Source: Lithobates sylvaticus (taxonomy: Eukaryota; Chordata; Amphibia; Anura; Ranidae). From it: 64,000 nt of DNA. Location: the NCBI GenBank assembly GCA_028564925.1, contig CM053030.1, forward strand, positions 3,222,647 to 3,286,646, read 5' to 3'. Below, one piece after another: positions 52,601-61,730 of this stretch. Positions within the stretch are counted from its first letter, which is position 1. The number at the start of each line of letters is the position of its first letter. Below the pieces are notes generated by a model, which saw only the letters and a program-made list of their open reading frames with translations, had not been told where the DNA came from and did not search any database. Both the position numbers and the translations under genes were made by a program.

Positions 52601-55600
52601 TGCTACACCAGGCCACTACTGGTCCTGCTACACCAGGCCACTCTTTGTCCTGCTACACCAGGTCGCTCCTTGTCTTGCTACACCAGGCCACTACTGGTCC
52701 TGCTACACCAGGCCACTCCTTGTCCTGCTACACCTGGCCACTCCTTGTCCTGCTACACCAGGTCGCTCCTTGTCCTGCTACACCAGGCCACTCCTTGTCC
52801 TGCTACACCAGGTCACTCCTTGTCCTGCTACATCAGGTCACTCCTTGTCCTGCTACACCAGGTCACTCCTTGTCCTGCTACACCAGGCCACTACTGGTCC
52901 TGCTACACCAGGCCACTCCTTGTCCTGCTACACACAGCCACTCCTTGTCCTGCTACACCCGGCCACTCCTTGTCCTGCTTTATCTGGCCACTCCTTGTCC
53001 TGCTACACCAGACCACTACTGGTCCTGCTACACCAGGTCACTCCTTGTCCTGCTACACCAGGTCACTCCTTGTCATGCTACACCAGGTCACTCCTTGTCC
53101 TGCTACATCAGGTCACTCCTTGTCCTGCTACACCAGACCACTCCTTGTCATGCTACACCAGGTCACTCCTTGTCCTGCTACACCAGACCACTACTGGTCC
53201 TTCTACACCAGGCCACTCCTTGTCCTGCTACACCCAGCCACTCCTCGTCCTGCTACACCCGACCACTACTGGTCCTTCTACACCAGGTCACTCCTTGTCC
53301 TGCTACACCAGGTCACTCCTTGTCCTGCTACACCAGACCACTACTGGTCCTGCTACACCAGGTCACTCCTTGTCCTGCTACACCAGGTCACTCCTTGTCC
53401 TGCTACACCAGGTCACTCCTTGTCCTTCTACACCAGGCCACTCCTTGTCCTGCTACACCCGACCACTACTGGTCCTTCTACACCAGGTCACTCCTTGTCC
53501 TGCTACACCAGGTCACTCCTTGTCCTGCTACACCAGACCACTACTGGTCCTTCTACACCAGGTCACTCCTTATCCTGCTACACCAGGTCACTCCTTGTCC
53601 TGCTACACCAGGTCACTCCTTGTCCTGCTACACCAGGTCACTCCTTGTCCTGCTACACCAGGTCACTCCTTGTCCTGCTACACCAGACCACTACTGGTCC
53701 TGCTACACCAGGCCACTCTTTGTCCTGCTACACACAGCCACTCCTTGTCCTGCTACACCCGGCCACTACTGGTCCTGCTACACCAGGTCACTACTGGTCC
53801 TTCTACACCAGGCCACTTCTTGTCCTGCTACACCCAGCCACTCCTTGTCCTGCTATATCTGGCCACTCCTTGTCCTGCTACACCCGGTCACTCCTTGTCC
53901 TACTACACTTGGCCACTCCTTTTCCTGCTACACCTGGCCACTCCTTGTCCTACTACACCTGGCCACTCCTTGTCCTACTACACCTGGCCACTCCTTGTCC
54001 TGCTACACGCGGCCACTCCTTGTCCTGCTACACCCGGCCACTCCTTGTCCTTCTATTCCTGGCCACTACTGGTCATGCTACACCTGGCCACTCCTTGTTG
54101 TGCTATATCTGGCCACTCCTTGTCCTGCTACTCCTGGCCACTCCTTGTCCTGCTACACCTGGCCACTCCTTGTCCTCCTACATCTGCCTACCCCTGCTAT
54201 ACCCGGTCACTCCTTGTTTTGCTACAGCTGGCTGCTCTAATCACCAGCCTGATCACCAAAATACTTACTTGCCAGTTGCCTGACTGTTACTGACCCAGAT
54301 TGGCCTGACTACTCTTGCCCGCTGCCTGCCTCAACCCCTGCCTGGACATTACTGCTCTCTTGTTTGCTACCTGCCTCAACTCCTTCATAGACCTGACTAC
54401 TCTCTTGCCTGCCACCTGCCTCAACCCCTGCCTGGACCTGACTACACATTTGCCTACCTCGACCTCTGCCTTCATGTGACTACTCTCTTGCCTGTTGCCT
54501 GCCTCAAACTCTGCCTGTACTTGACTACTCACTTACCTGCTGCCTCTCTTGACCCCTGCCTGGACCTGACTACTCTCTTGCTTGTCACTTGCCTCAACCA
54601 CTGCCTGAACTTGACACTTACCTGCTGCCTCTCTTAAACCATGATCTAGACCTGACTACTCTCTCGGCTGCCACTTCCCTCGATCTCTGCCTGAACCTGA
54701 CTACTCTCTTGCCTGCTGCCTGCCTTGACCTCTGCCTTGACTTGACTACTCTCTTGCCTGCTGCCTGCCTTGACCTCTGCCTTGACTTGACTACTCTCTT
54801 GTAGTCATTGTGAACAGTCTCCATACAGTAGCTCTTCTATCCCAGCAACCCATTGGTGGGGTGAGGGCCTTTGACAAGCTGCCGCTTTGTAGCACTACGG
54901 TTTCTGGTCCATCTCCACCATAAGGAGGTCCAGTAAAGACTAGCTGGTACTTACACTGCTTGCCCTAGGTGAGCCCACTTCATCTGCCAGGGGGCACCAT
55001 AACAGGGATGAAATAACACCCCTCTGTGGTGAAAACATATAATCATTTCCCAGGTTGTAGTCAGACTGATGGCCTTTTGCTCCGATGATACGGGAGCCCC
55101 TTTTTACCCAGATGTGATTGGTGGAGCTCCACCTCTATACATATTAGGGGGCCCTGGTTGGTCTCCTGCATACAATCAGTGTCAGCTAGCAATGTTTGCA
55201 GCTCTTCGGGCCCTGTGTCCCGGTCTGCCCGTCCTGTGGTCGGGGGGGTCGGGTTGTGGCTTTGGTGTCAATGTATCATCTTTGGTCATGTTCCTCCCTC
55301 TCGTGTGGTCATGTGCAGTCACAGTGTGGATGGATTGATGTGACCACATGATAGGGACGGCTTCCTCTGATGGGTGGGTGACGTGTAATGTGGTCTGCGG
55401 ACTCCATGCTGGATCCAGATGCTGCAGATGTTATCCCGGGGCAGGAGGCTTATGAATGATCTGCAGATCTCATATTTCGGGGGGCCTCCATGCTGGAGAA
55501 CGTTTTATGGGTTCTGTATTGATTTTCATTTCATTGTTATCGGCCAATAAAGCACTAAACAAGAATACGCCTAGTATATAGAGTACCTATAGTCACTGGC

Positions 55601-58600
55601 GGCCATATACAGATCACCTAGAGCAGTGATGGTGAAGCTTGGCACCCCAGATGTTTTGGAACTACATTTCCCATAATGCTCAACTACACTGCAGAGTACA
55701 TGAGCATCATGGGAGATGTAGTTCCAAAACATTTGGGGTGCCAAGGTTCTCCATCACTGACCTAGAGTGTCAGCTCCTCTGTCCTCCTCCATAGTTGGCT
55801 TCACGCTGTTGGTGTACAGAGCGCCCCCTGCTGGCTGACTCCAAATGACCTTTATTTGTTTTAAAAATACATTCATTCATATATATAAAACTCCATGACT
55901 CCCCGAGAATCCTCTCCAAACTACAAATGTCATGGTGGGTCCAGGATAGGAAGCACCTTAAGGCCTTGTTCACATGGACAGCTGGGGGCGGTTGAGCCAC
56001 GGTTTTACCACTAGACATGTGCAATTCGTTTAGTTTTTTTTTTTTTATTTTTTTTTTCGTTCGTTCGTTTTCGTACGAATGAACGAATCGTTCGAATCGA
56101 ACGAATCCAAATAACGAATCGTTCGAATCGTACGAATCCGATTAATGAATCGTTCGAATCGAATGAATCCGAAAAACAACGAGAATCCGAAAAACCAAAT
56201 TAGAAACAACGAATGTACGAATGAAGAAAATCCGAAAAACGAAAAAAGGAACAACAAAAATGAACGAAAAAATTCGTACATTCGTAACTTTTTTTTTTTG
56301 TTGAATTGGTAATTTTCCGTGTCCCTTACAATGGCGCTGATTAACGTGCCTCGAATAGATTGAACGAAAAAATTTGTACATTCGTAACTTTTTTTTTCGA
56401 TTCGTAACTTTTTTTTTCGATTCGTAACTTTTTTTTACGATTCGTAACTTTTTTTTGTTGTTGTTGAATTGGTAATTTTCCGTGTCCCTTAAGCCCCATA
56501 CACACGGTCGGACTTTTTCATGGATTCTGTCTGATCGGACAATGTTGTTGAAAAATCAGACCGTGTGTAGGCACCATCGGACAGTGTACGTCGGATTGTC
56601 CGACGGACAAAGTCTTATCTCCTGCTGGAAAGATTTGCCGACAACACGGTCCGATCACACCAAATCCGATCGTGTGTACGGTTGTCCGACCGGACAAAGT
56701 GCCACGCATGCTCAGATCACATTACAAGACCAAAGCTATTGGCTTCTAGCCTCTACGTAGTCCCGTCGTACGCAACAAACGTCACCACGTTCAGAATGAT
56801 CGGATTTTCCGACAACTTTGTCCGACCGTGTGTACGCAAAACCAACATCAGACAAAGTATGACGGACAGGATCCGACCGACCTGGTCCGCGGATTGTCCG
56901 ACCGTGTGTATGGGGCTTTACAATGGCGCTGCTTAACGTGCTTCGAATAGATTGAACGAAAAAATTTGTACGTTCGTACCTTTTTTTTTCGATTCGTAAC
57001 TTTTTTTTGTTGTTGTTGAATTGGTAATTTTCCGTGTCCCTTACAATGGCGCTGCTTAACGTGCTTCGAATAGATTGAACGAAAAAATTCGTACATTCGT
57101 AATTTTTTTTTTCGATTCGTAACTTTTTTTTGTTGTTGTTGAATTGGTAATTTTCCGTGTCCTTACAATGGCGCTGCTTAACGTGCTTCGAATAGATTGA
57201 ACGAAAAAATTCGTACATTCGTAATTTTTTTTTTCGATTCGTAACTTTTTTTTTCGATTTTTTTTTGTTGTTGTTGAATTGGTAATTTTCCGTGTCCCTT
57301 ACAATGGCGCTGCTTAACGTGCTTCGGATAGATTGAACGAAAAAATTCGTACATTCGTAACTTTTTTTTTCGATTCGTAACTTTTTTTTTCGATTCGTAA
57401 CTTTTTTTTGTTGTTGTTGAATTGGTAATTTTCCGTGTCCCTTACAATGGCGCTGCTTAACGTGCTTCGGATAGATTGAACGAAAAAATTTCGTAACTTT
57501 TTTTTTCGATTCGTAACTTTTTTTTTCGATTCGTAACTTTTTTGTTGTTGTTGTTGAATTGGTAATTTTCGTGTCCCTTACAATGGCGCTGCTTAACGTG
57601 CTTCGAATAGATTGAACGAAAAAATTTGTACTTTCGTAACTTTTTTGTTGTTGTTGTTGAATTGGTAATTTTCTGTGTCCCTTACAATGGCGCTGCTTAA
57701 CGTGCTTCGAATAGATTGAACGAAAAAATTCGTACGTTCGTAACTTTTTTTTTTTCGATTCGTAACTTTTTTTTTCGATTCGTAACTTTTTTTTGTTGTT
57801 GTTGAATTGGTAATTTTTCATGTCCCTTACAATGATGCTGATTAACGTGCTTCGAATAGATTGAACGAAAAAATTTGTACATTCGTAACTTTTTTGTTGT
57901 TGTTGTTGAATTGGTAATTTTCTGTGTCCCTTACAATGGCGCTGCTTAACGTGCTTCGAATAGATTGAACGAAAAAATTCGTACATTCGTAACTTTTTTT
58001 TTCGATTTGTAACTTTTTTTTTCGATTCGTAACTTTTTTTTGTTGTTGTTGAATTGGTAATTTTCCATGTCCCTTACAATGGCGCTGCTTAACGTGCTTC
58101 GAATAGATTGAACGAAAAAATTTGTACGTTCGTAACTTTTTTTTTTTCGATTCGTAACTTTATTTTTTTCGATTCGTAACTTTTTTTTTTCGATTCGTAA
58201 ATTATTAAAATGTAATAATAGCACACACATTACATAAAATTATGAATTATGCTCCGATTACGAATCTACGAATGTTACGAATGTACGAATAAATACGAAT
58301 GCGTCCGAATTTCGAATAAACAAATAAACGAAAAATAACTCTTACGAATGTACGAATCGTTACGAATCCGAACACCGACGACTTACGAATGTACGAAACG
58401 TTACGAATCCGAACACCGACGACTTACGAATGTACGAATCGTTACGAATCAACGGAAACGAAAAATAACGAAACGAAAAAAAACTAATTTTTTTCGGAAA
58501 CGAAAAAAACGAAACGAAAATAAACAAATTTTTTTGTTGTGCACATGTCTATTTACCACCACCGGCCACTGTTATGGTAAAAATCTGTCTGTCTGTAGAA

Positions 58601-60136
58601 CAAACAGACAATTTTCCTGTTTCTAATATGATAACACTTTCCGTCTTAATGATATAACGCCTTACCTTTAGATCGTATGTCTCCCCTCTACCTATCAACC
58701 ACTCATCCAAGCATTCATCAGCATTCCTACATCCTCATGCCAGCCTGGCCTGGCTGCCTCCCAGCCAGGCCCCTCGGATTGTCCATTCCCCAGTAAACAG
58801 ACATCAACAGCATTATTCTTACGTCCTCATCTCAGCGTCGGGCAGCATCACTCCCCGTCCTCTGTGAGCAGACTTTATTTTATTTACATATCAGTTCGAA
58901 GCCACACCCTAGAGGGCTTGCCTCCAACCGCTAAACCCCTCCCACAAAGGATGTGACCTCATGTCATTCACACAGAATGTGAATGACCATATAAGGACAT
59001 ACAATACAATACAATGGTGTTACAATACAGGGACAATTGTTTTCCTTCAAAAGAACCAATCACAGACATGTATACATTCAAAACAGACTAGCAGTGATGT
59101 CCAAACCGTCTAACTGCTTTCAATGACAACGAACAATATAAAGCCATGGCTCAGTGGGCCATAATATTTATATCGTTATGCTATAGTTCCAATGTACACA
59201 GACATGTTCGCTTGAAGTCATCAATGCCGTCGCCGGGAAGTGGTCAGTCTCCCAGTGAGGCACAAATGAACATCCTTAAACCAACAAACACATCTGCAGT
59301 GTCCACAGGAAGATTTCCGCAGCCAATGGTCTTCCGCCAACGTCTGTATGTGCGAATACCCTCACATGAGCGCATTACAGCAAAACCGACACTGGGGGGC
59401 ATCTGACAACATACATTAATACAATTTTCCACAACACCACCCACCTAAAAAAATAGCATGCAGCTGCTCGGGGTGGTACACTGTGTTTGCAGTCAGGGGC
59501 TTATCTACCGTGAGGCAAACAAGGGGTTTGCTATTTTTCAGCCTCCATTCCCGGAAGTAGCTCACTTGGCAGCCTCGCTACACACAGCTGGTAAAAAGGA
59601 GCCGGCGGGCTGCCGGAAGGTGGGAGTCCGGTGTAATTTTTTTGGGAGGGGGATAAGAGAACCTCCTGGTGTAGTATGGGGGGATAGGGAGCCCCTTGTC
59701 TCTCATCCCCCCTCTCTCACCGCCTCTATCGCGCTCTCTCAACCCCCCTCTCTCTCCCCCACCTCTTCCCTCCCCTCTCTCTCTCACCCCCTCCCTATCT
59801 CTCACCCTCTCTCTCTCTCTCTCTCTCACCACCCTCTCTCTCTCACCCCTTCTCCCTTGTTTATCCCTCTCTCTCAACTCCCCTCTCTCCACCCCACCTC
59901 TTCCCTCCCCTCTCTCTCCTACCCCCTCTCTCTCTCTCTCTCACCCCCTCTCTCTCTCTCACCCCCTTCCTCTCTCTCATCCCCCTCTCTCTTTCACTCC
60001 CTCTCTCTTTCACCCTCCTCTCTGTCATTCACCCATCTCTATGACCCCACTCTCTCTCTCACCCCCACTCTCTCTCACCCCATCTCTCTCTCTTACCCCC
60101 ATCTCCCTCTTTTACCCCCTCTCTCTCACCCGCCTA

Positions 60137-60171
<35 letters not shown>

Positions 60172-61673
60172 CCCTCTCTCTCTCTTAAACCCCTCTCTCT
60201 CTTTCACCCCCTCTCTCTATCTTACCCCGCACTCTCACTTTCACCCCCTCTCTCTCACACCCTCTCTCTCACCCCCTCCCCCCCACCTCTGAAGAGGTGG
60301 CGCTCTAATAGAAAGAGGTGGAGCCTAAAGGGGTGGTGTTTACAGATAAAGGGGTGGATCTTAAACTGGAAGGGGTGGGACAAATTTAGATGGTGGGAGG
60401 TGCCTTCTAAATATAAGGAAGGGTAAGATCGTATTTAGCTTTTCTAAACTGAAAGTTCAATTGAGATTTGAATATTTTGGGGATCAGGACCCCCTCTCCT
60501 GCACCTCCATAACCAGTGGAGGTGGACCAGCCTGTCCACATTGAGTTATAACCAAGACAAGCACATGGTTAACATTTGTTGTTGTTCTCTGCAGCTCCGT
60601 AAATGAATCTACATCATTACTACACCATCAATGAGTTTGATTTCTTTCTCTCCTGGCAGAGCGGCACCACCACCACCTCCACCACCACCACCACCACCTC
60701 CACCACCACCACCAAGGTCGGGAGGGTCATGAAGGTCCCAGTAACGGGCAGACAGAGGGTGTGGCAGGCCCAGCGGGGAGCTCCCTATGAGAACCCCAAT
60801 TGGAGATTTGAATCTTCCAGCTCCAGTGAAGAGGTGAGGGAATGACTCATCCTTATTGTTGTTTTCACAGGGCTTGGGGTGCCACCTGTCCCAGGAGACC
60901 AGCCATTACTTTATTACTAGTACTGCCCAGCAAAGCTCCGAAGACTGAAACATGTGAGAGACCTCTAAGATGGAGGACAGTCCAAGCCCTCCTCAGTCTG
61001 CTGGGAGTTGTTTGAAGGCGAACTCCACCAATGTATCTGACCTCAGAAGAAGGCTTGGCTCCATTCTTCTGTCTAGAGTGGTCCTCGGGTTGCTCTGATT
61101 GGGCGCTGGTTAATTTGAAATACTGTATGTGCCCCGTGTCCCGGTAATGACCAGGAGAAGGAAGTGTCACCAGCACACCAGGATCTCCAAAATTGTGTCC
61201 AAAATTGTAATCGCATAGTATCAAAAAAATACATAGAAGCAACGTTTCCGAGCCACGCAGGACCCCTTCATCAGGCATGTGACATGCTTGATGAAGGGGT
61301 CCTGCGTGGCTCTGAAACGTTGCTTCTATTTATTTTTTTGATACTATGTGATTACAATTTTGGACACAGTTTTGGAGATCCTGGTGTGCTGGTGACACTT
61401 CCTTCTCATGAATCCAGTCGGTTCCAGCCGTTGGTCCTTTCAGCACCCAATCTAAGATACGGCCGTTTGTGCAGGAACGTGTGCGTTGGGAGTATTGCAT
61501 TGCCGGTAATGACCAGTTCCCCCTCTCCACAGATCTCCAGGGTCAGGCGTCCTTCACACCACAGCAGATTGCAGCCAATCAGAGGCAGGATGGATGTCAG
61601 CTGCCGCCATCTTGGCTGTAGATCTCCTCTTGGGTCCATTGTGGATGATTCCAGCTCCAGCGAGGAGGACTGA
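46589..61673 (+). CDS. secreted Cys/Thr/Ser-Glu-rich protein, SCPP-like gene plan (six coding exons)
   Basis: Coding exons are 46589-46669, 48813-48926, 49300-49401, 51290-51451, 60660-60833 and 61533-61673. All junctions are GT-AG and phase 0, and joining them gives 257 codons without a stop. Order of parts: signal peptide (1-22 or so), basic stretch with RRR and RGRKK, two exons each with RCLGCC, a Thr-rich mucin-like tract, then SSSSSEE and a C-terminal SSSSEED. The S-x-E pattern suits the secretory-pathway kinase Fam20C. Phase-0-only introns, a split 5' UTR and a donor 7 bp after the stop recall SCPP genes, but eight cysteines and the basic character do not fit known members. Role unknown; a secreted or matrix phosphoprotein is an inference. 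I recognise no named orthologue. An upstream non-coding first exon must exist but is not identified. Confidence 0.72.
46713..48665. repeat. 39-bp minisatellite with CTCF-like core, first intron
   Basis: About 50 copies of a 39-bp unit containing GTGTATGAAGTGGGGTA, then AGCGCCCCCTG, then a variable end (CTTGCTGT, TTTGCTGT, ATTGTCAT). The minus strand of each unit reads AGCAAGCAGGGGGCGCT or close to it, near the CTCF consensus core. The 13-codon period keeps frames open on both strands (MKWGTERPL on +, GALCTPLHTH on -), which is not coding evidence. It fills most of the intron between the first two coding exons. Confidence 0.93.
48813..48926 (+). CDS. exon 2: basic segment
   Basis: Acceptor TGTTCATGTCCTGTAG, donor CTG|GTGAGA, 38 codons, phase 0 at both ends. 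The peptide is strongly basic (MRRRGL, RGRKKTIW) and ends YNPGHRSLAFL. The RRR and RGRKK clusters are possible proprotein-convertase sites. No cysteine. Confidence 0.72.
48933..48946 (-). promoter_or_regulatory. CTCF-like core site
   Basis: Complement reads CCACTAGACGGCGC, one mismatch from the core CCASYAGRKGGCRS. It begins 6 bp after the end of coding exon 2. Confidence 0.3.
49300..49401 (+). CDS. exon 3: first CLGCC module
   Basis: Acceptor TTTCTGTGTTTTGCTCAG, donor GGG|GTAAAT, 34 codons, phase 0. Contains VEVV-like beta-type residues, PPPVDAVTG and the motif YRCLGCCGE at residues 21-29 of the exon. The same CLGCC core recurs in the next coding exon, so the two may be a tandem exon duplication. 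Confidence 0.72.
49485..50950. repeat. 82-bp minisatellite, third intron
   Basis: ATGGTGTCACC recurs at 49585, 49667 and 49749, an 82-bp period. About 18 copies share GGACAGCACAGGGTCCCA, ATACCCATACCAGGGGCAGA and CAGTGTACCAGTAGAGGGTG or similar. It lies between coding exons 3 and 4. Confidence 0.93.
51183..51196 (-). promoter_or_regulatory. consensus CTCF-like core
   Basis: Complement reads CCACTAGGTGGCAG, a full match to CCASYAGRKGGCRS. It lies 93 bp upstream of coding exon 4. Confidence 0.4.
51290..51451 (+). CDS. exon 4: second CLGCC module
   Basis: Acceptor CTTTTCTCTCCTCAG, donor ACG|GTGAGA, 54 codons, phase 0. Starts SKTTSSPQPSNKVGRLVLRP and carries DRCLGCCED near residues 35-43. Shares RCLGCC followed by an acidic residue with exon 3. 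Confidence 0.74.
51452..52529. other. intronic sequence with repeat relics
   Basis: A CTCF-like core (CCCCCAGAGGGCAG on the minus strand) lies at 51665-51678. 51720-52500 is rich in CTGAC/CCTGCC phrases typical of degenerate dispersed repeat. No exon recognised. Confidence 0.4.
51829..51859 (-). other. hammerhead-ribozyme-like core motif
   Basis: On the minus strand: CTGATGA, a 4-bp stem AGGG/CCCT, then GAAA and CGTGTC. This order (CUGANGA, helix II, GAAA, short helix III, NUH) is that of hammerhead ribozymes, which are known in amphibian retroelements. Helix I is not convincing, so this may be a relic or a look-alike. Confidence 0.25.
52530..54235. repeat. 25-bp minisatellite, fourth intron
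   Basis: About 68 copies of a 25-bp unit containing CACTCCTTGTCCTGCTACAC and CAGGT. Because 25 is not a multiple of 3 and no phase makes a stop, all three + frames encode the same 25-residue repeat (SCYTRSLLVLLHQ, then TPCPATPGHSL), giving three overlapping frames of about 540-610 codons. Not coding. Confidence 0.95.
54290..54805. repeat. degenerate ~45-50 bp repeat
   Basis: Diverged copies of CTGACTACTCTCTTGCCTG with CCTGCCTCAACCCCTGCC. The last copies, at about 54693-54800, are nearly identical, so local expansion is recent there. Confidence 0.75.
54806..55623. other. intronic sequence with one cryptic open segment
   Basis: From an AG at 55052-55053 a phase-0 frame stays open for 94 codons to a TGA at 55336 (VVVRLMAFCSDDTG...). 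It matches the phase of the gene's exons but has a weak pyrimidine tract and no family match, so at most it is an alternative terminal exon. The rest is unremarkable. Confidence 0.3.
55624..55759. mobile_element. hAT MITE, 136 bp, 8-bp target duplication
   Basis: Ends CAGTGATGG...CCATCACTG, flanked by ACCTAGAG at 55616-55623 and 55760-55767. The two halves are near-perfect inverted repeats (TTGGCACCCCAGATGTTTTG against its complement). The 8-bp duplication and CAGTG ends fit the hAT superfamily. Confidence 0.88.
55821..55834 (-). promoter_or_regulatory. consensus CTCF-like core
   Basis: Complement reads CCAGCAGGGGGCGC, a full match to CCASYAGRKGGCRS. The flank GTACAGAGCGCCCCCTGCT is almost the same as units of the 39-bp array at 46713-48665. 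Confidence 0.45.
56280..58200. repeat. ~100-150 bp tandem array inside the hAT element
   Basis: About 11 copies with GATTCGTAACTTTTTTTT, GTTGTTGTTGAATTGG, TTACAATGGCGCTGCTTAAC and GAATAGATTGAACGAAAAAA. Length varies with T-runs and the number of GATTCGTAAC blocks. Long minus-strand frames rich in Lys/Asn are repeat by-products. Confidence 0.9.
56492..56917. mobile_element. Harbinger-like MITE, 426 bp, TTA target duplication
   Basis: Starts AGCCCCATACACACGGTCGG and ends with its complement. It is flanked by TTA at 56489-56491 and 56918-56920. 3-bp TWA duplications are typical of PIF/Harbinger. Neighbouring array units show the uninterrupted site (CCCTTACAATGG), which confirms the boundaries. 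Confidence 0.85.
58570..59436 (-). mobile_element. probable solo LTR, 867 bp
   Basis: Starts TGTTATGG and ends CCACAACA (TG...CA, 7 of 8 matching inverted ends). CCAC flanks it at 58566-58569 and 59437-59440. On the minus strand an AATAAA-type signal lies near 58880-58895. A purine-rich stretch just outside the right boundary could instead be a polypurine tract, which would make it the 3' LTR of a truncated copy. Family is undecided; no internal genes seen. Confidence 0.5.
59441..59696. other. spacer, unrecognised
   Basis: Unique-looking sequence before the CT-rich tract. No gene or terminal repeats resolved. Confidence 0.35.
59697..60290. repeat. CT-rich microsatellite (CTCTCACCCCC)
   Basis: About 600 bp of pure pyrimidine-rich (CT)n with CACCCC blocks. 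It opens long Ser/Leu/Pro frames on + and Arg/Glu frames on -, not coding. A long polypurine:polypyrimidine tract like this can form a triplex. Confidence 0.93.
60291..60659. other. intron end before coding exon 5
   Basis: 60291-60420 has degenerate GAGGTGG/AAGGGGTGG repeats. The remainder is ordinary intron leading to the pyrimidine tract at 60640-60657. Confidence 0.45.
60660..60833 (+). CDS. exon 5: Thr-rich tract and SSSSSEE
   Basis: Acceptor TTTCTTTCTCTCCTGGCAG, donor GAG|GTGAGG, 58 codons, phase 0. Opens with SG and 14 Thr split by two Ser, encoded by an (ACC)n run, then a basic part (GRQRVWQAQRG), then PYENPNWRFESSSSSEE. The Thr run is a plausible O-glycosylated mucin-like segment and is likely length-polymorphic. 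If the intron is retained, translation would stop three codons later. Confidence 0.72.
61155..61407. repeat. 253-bp palindrome, fifth intron
   Basis: Two 126-bp arms around a single base at 61281 (CATGT-G-ACATG), differing at about five positions. Each arm contains a (C/T)TGATGAAGGGG ... GAAACGTTGC segment, read outward from the centre. Frames through the arms are chance. No target duplication found. Confidence 0.9.
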
Positions 61674-61680
61674 TCTGCCG
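61533..61680 (+). CDS. exon 6: C-terminus with SSSSEED and stop
   Basis: Acceptor CCCCCTCTCCACAG, 46 codons, TGA at 61671-61673, then a donor CCG|GTAAGA at 61681. The peptide is basic (RVRRPSHHSRLQ), has two more cysteines in SCRHLGCR, and ends IVDDSSSSEED. The ending parallels ESSSSSEE of exon 5. A stop 7 bp before a donor means the last exon would be wholly 3' UTR and should escape nonsense-mediated decay. Confidence 0.7.
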
Positions 61681-61730
61681 GTAAGAAGGATCACATGACC
61701 TCATTCATCTGCCACTTTCCGACATTGGCT

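Larger units (their letters stand above)
56012..58551. mobile_element. hAT element with internal tandem array, 2.54 kb
   Basis: Terminal inverted repeat TAGACATGTGCA (the right end reads TTGTGCACATGTCTA), flanked by TTTACCAC at 56004-56011 and 58552-58559. The 8-bp duplication fits hAT. The ends are rich in TTCG/CGAA (ACGAATCGTTCG-type) sequence. The middle is an array of about 100-150 bp units with TTGGTAATTTTCCGTGTCCC and TTACAATGGCGCTGCTTAAC. No transposase is seen. A Harbinger-like MITE sits within one unit. Confidence 0.85.

Noticed and set aside
56736-57986. 416-codon Lys/Asn-rich minus frame
   Set aside because: Tandem units inside the hAT element plus its inserted MITE; no transposase motifs.
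59578-60426. Ser/Leu/Pro-rich 322-codon frame and its Arg/Glu-rich antisense
   Set aside because: CT-rich simple repeat.
60865-61673. Antisense and sense frames through the palindrome (LRGSETLL-containing)
   Set aside because: Both arms give the same peptide by symmetry; only the terminal exon part at 61533-61673 belongs to the gene.
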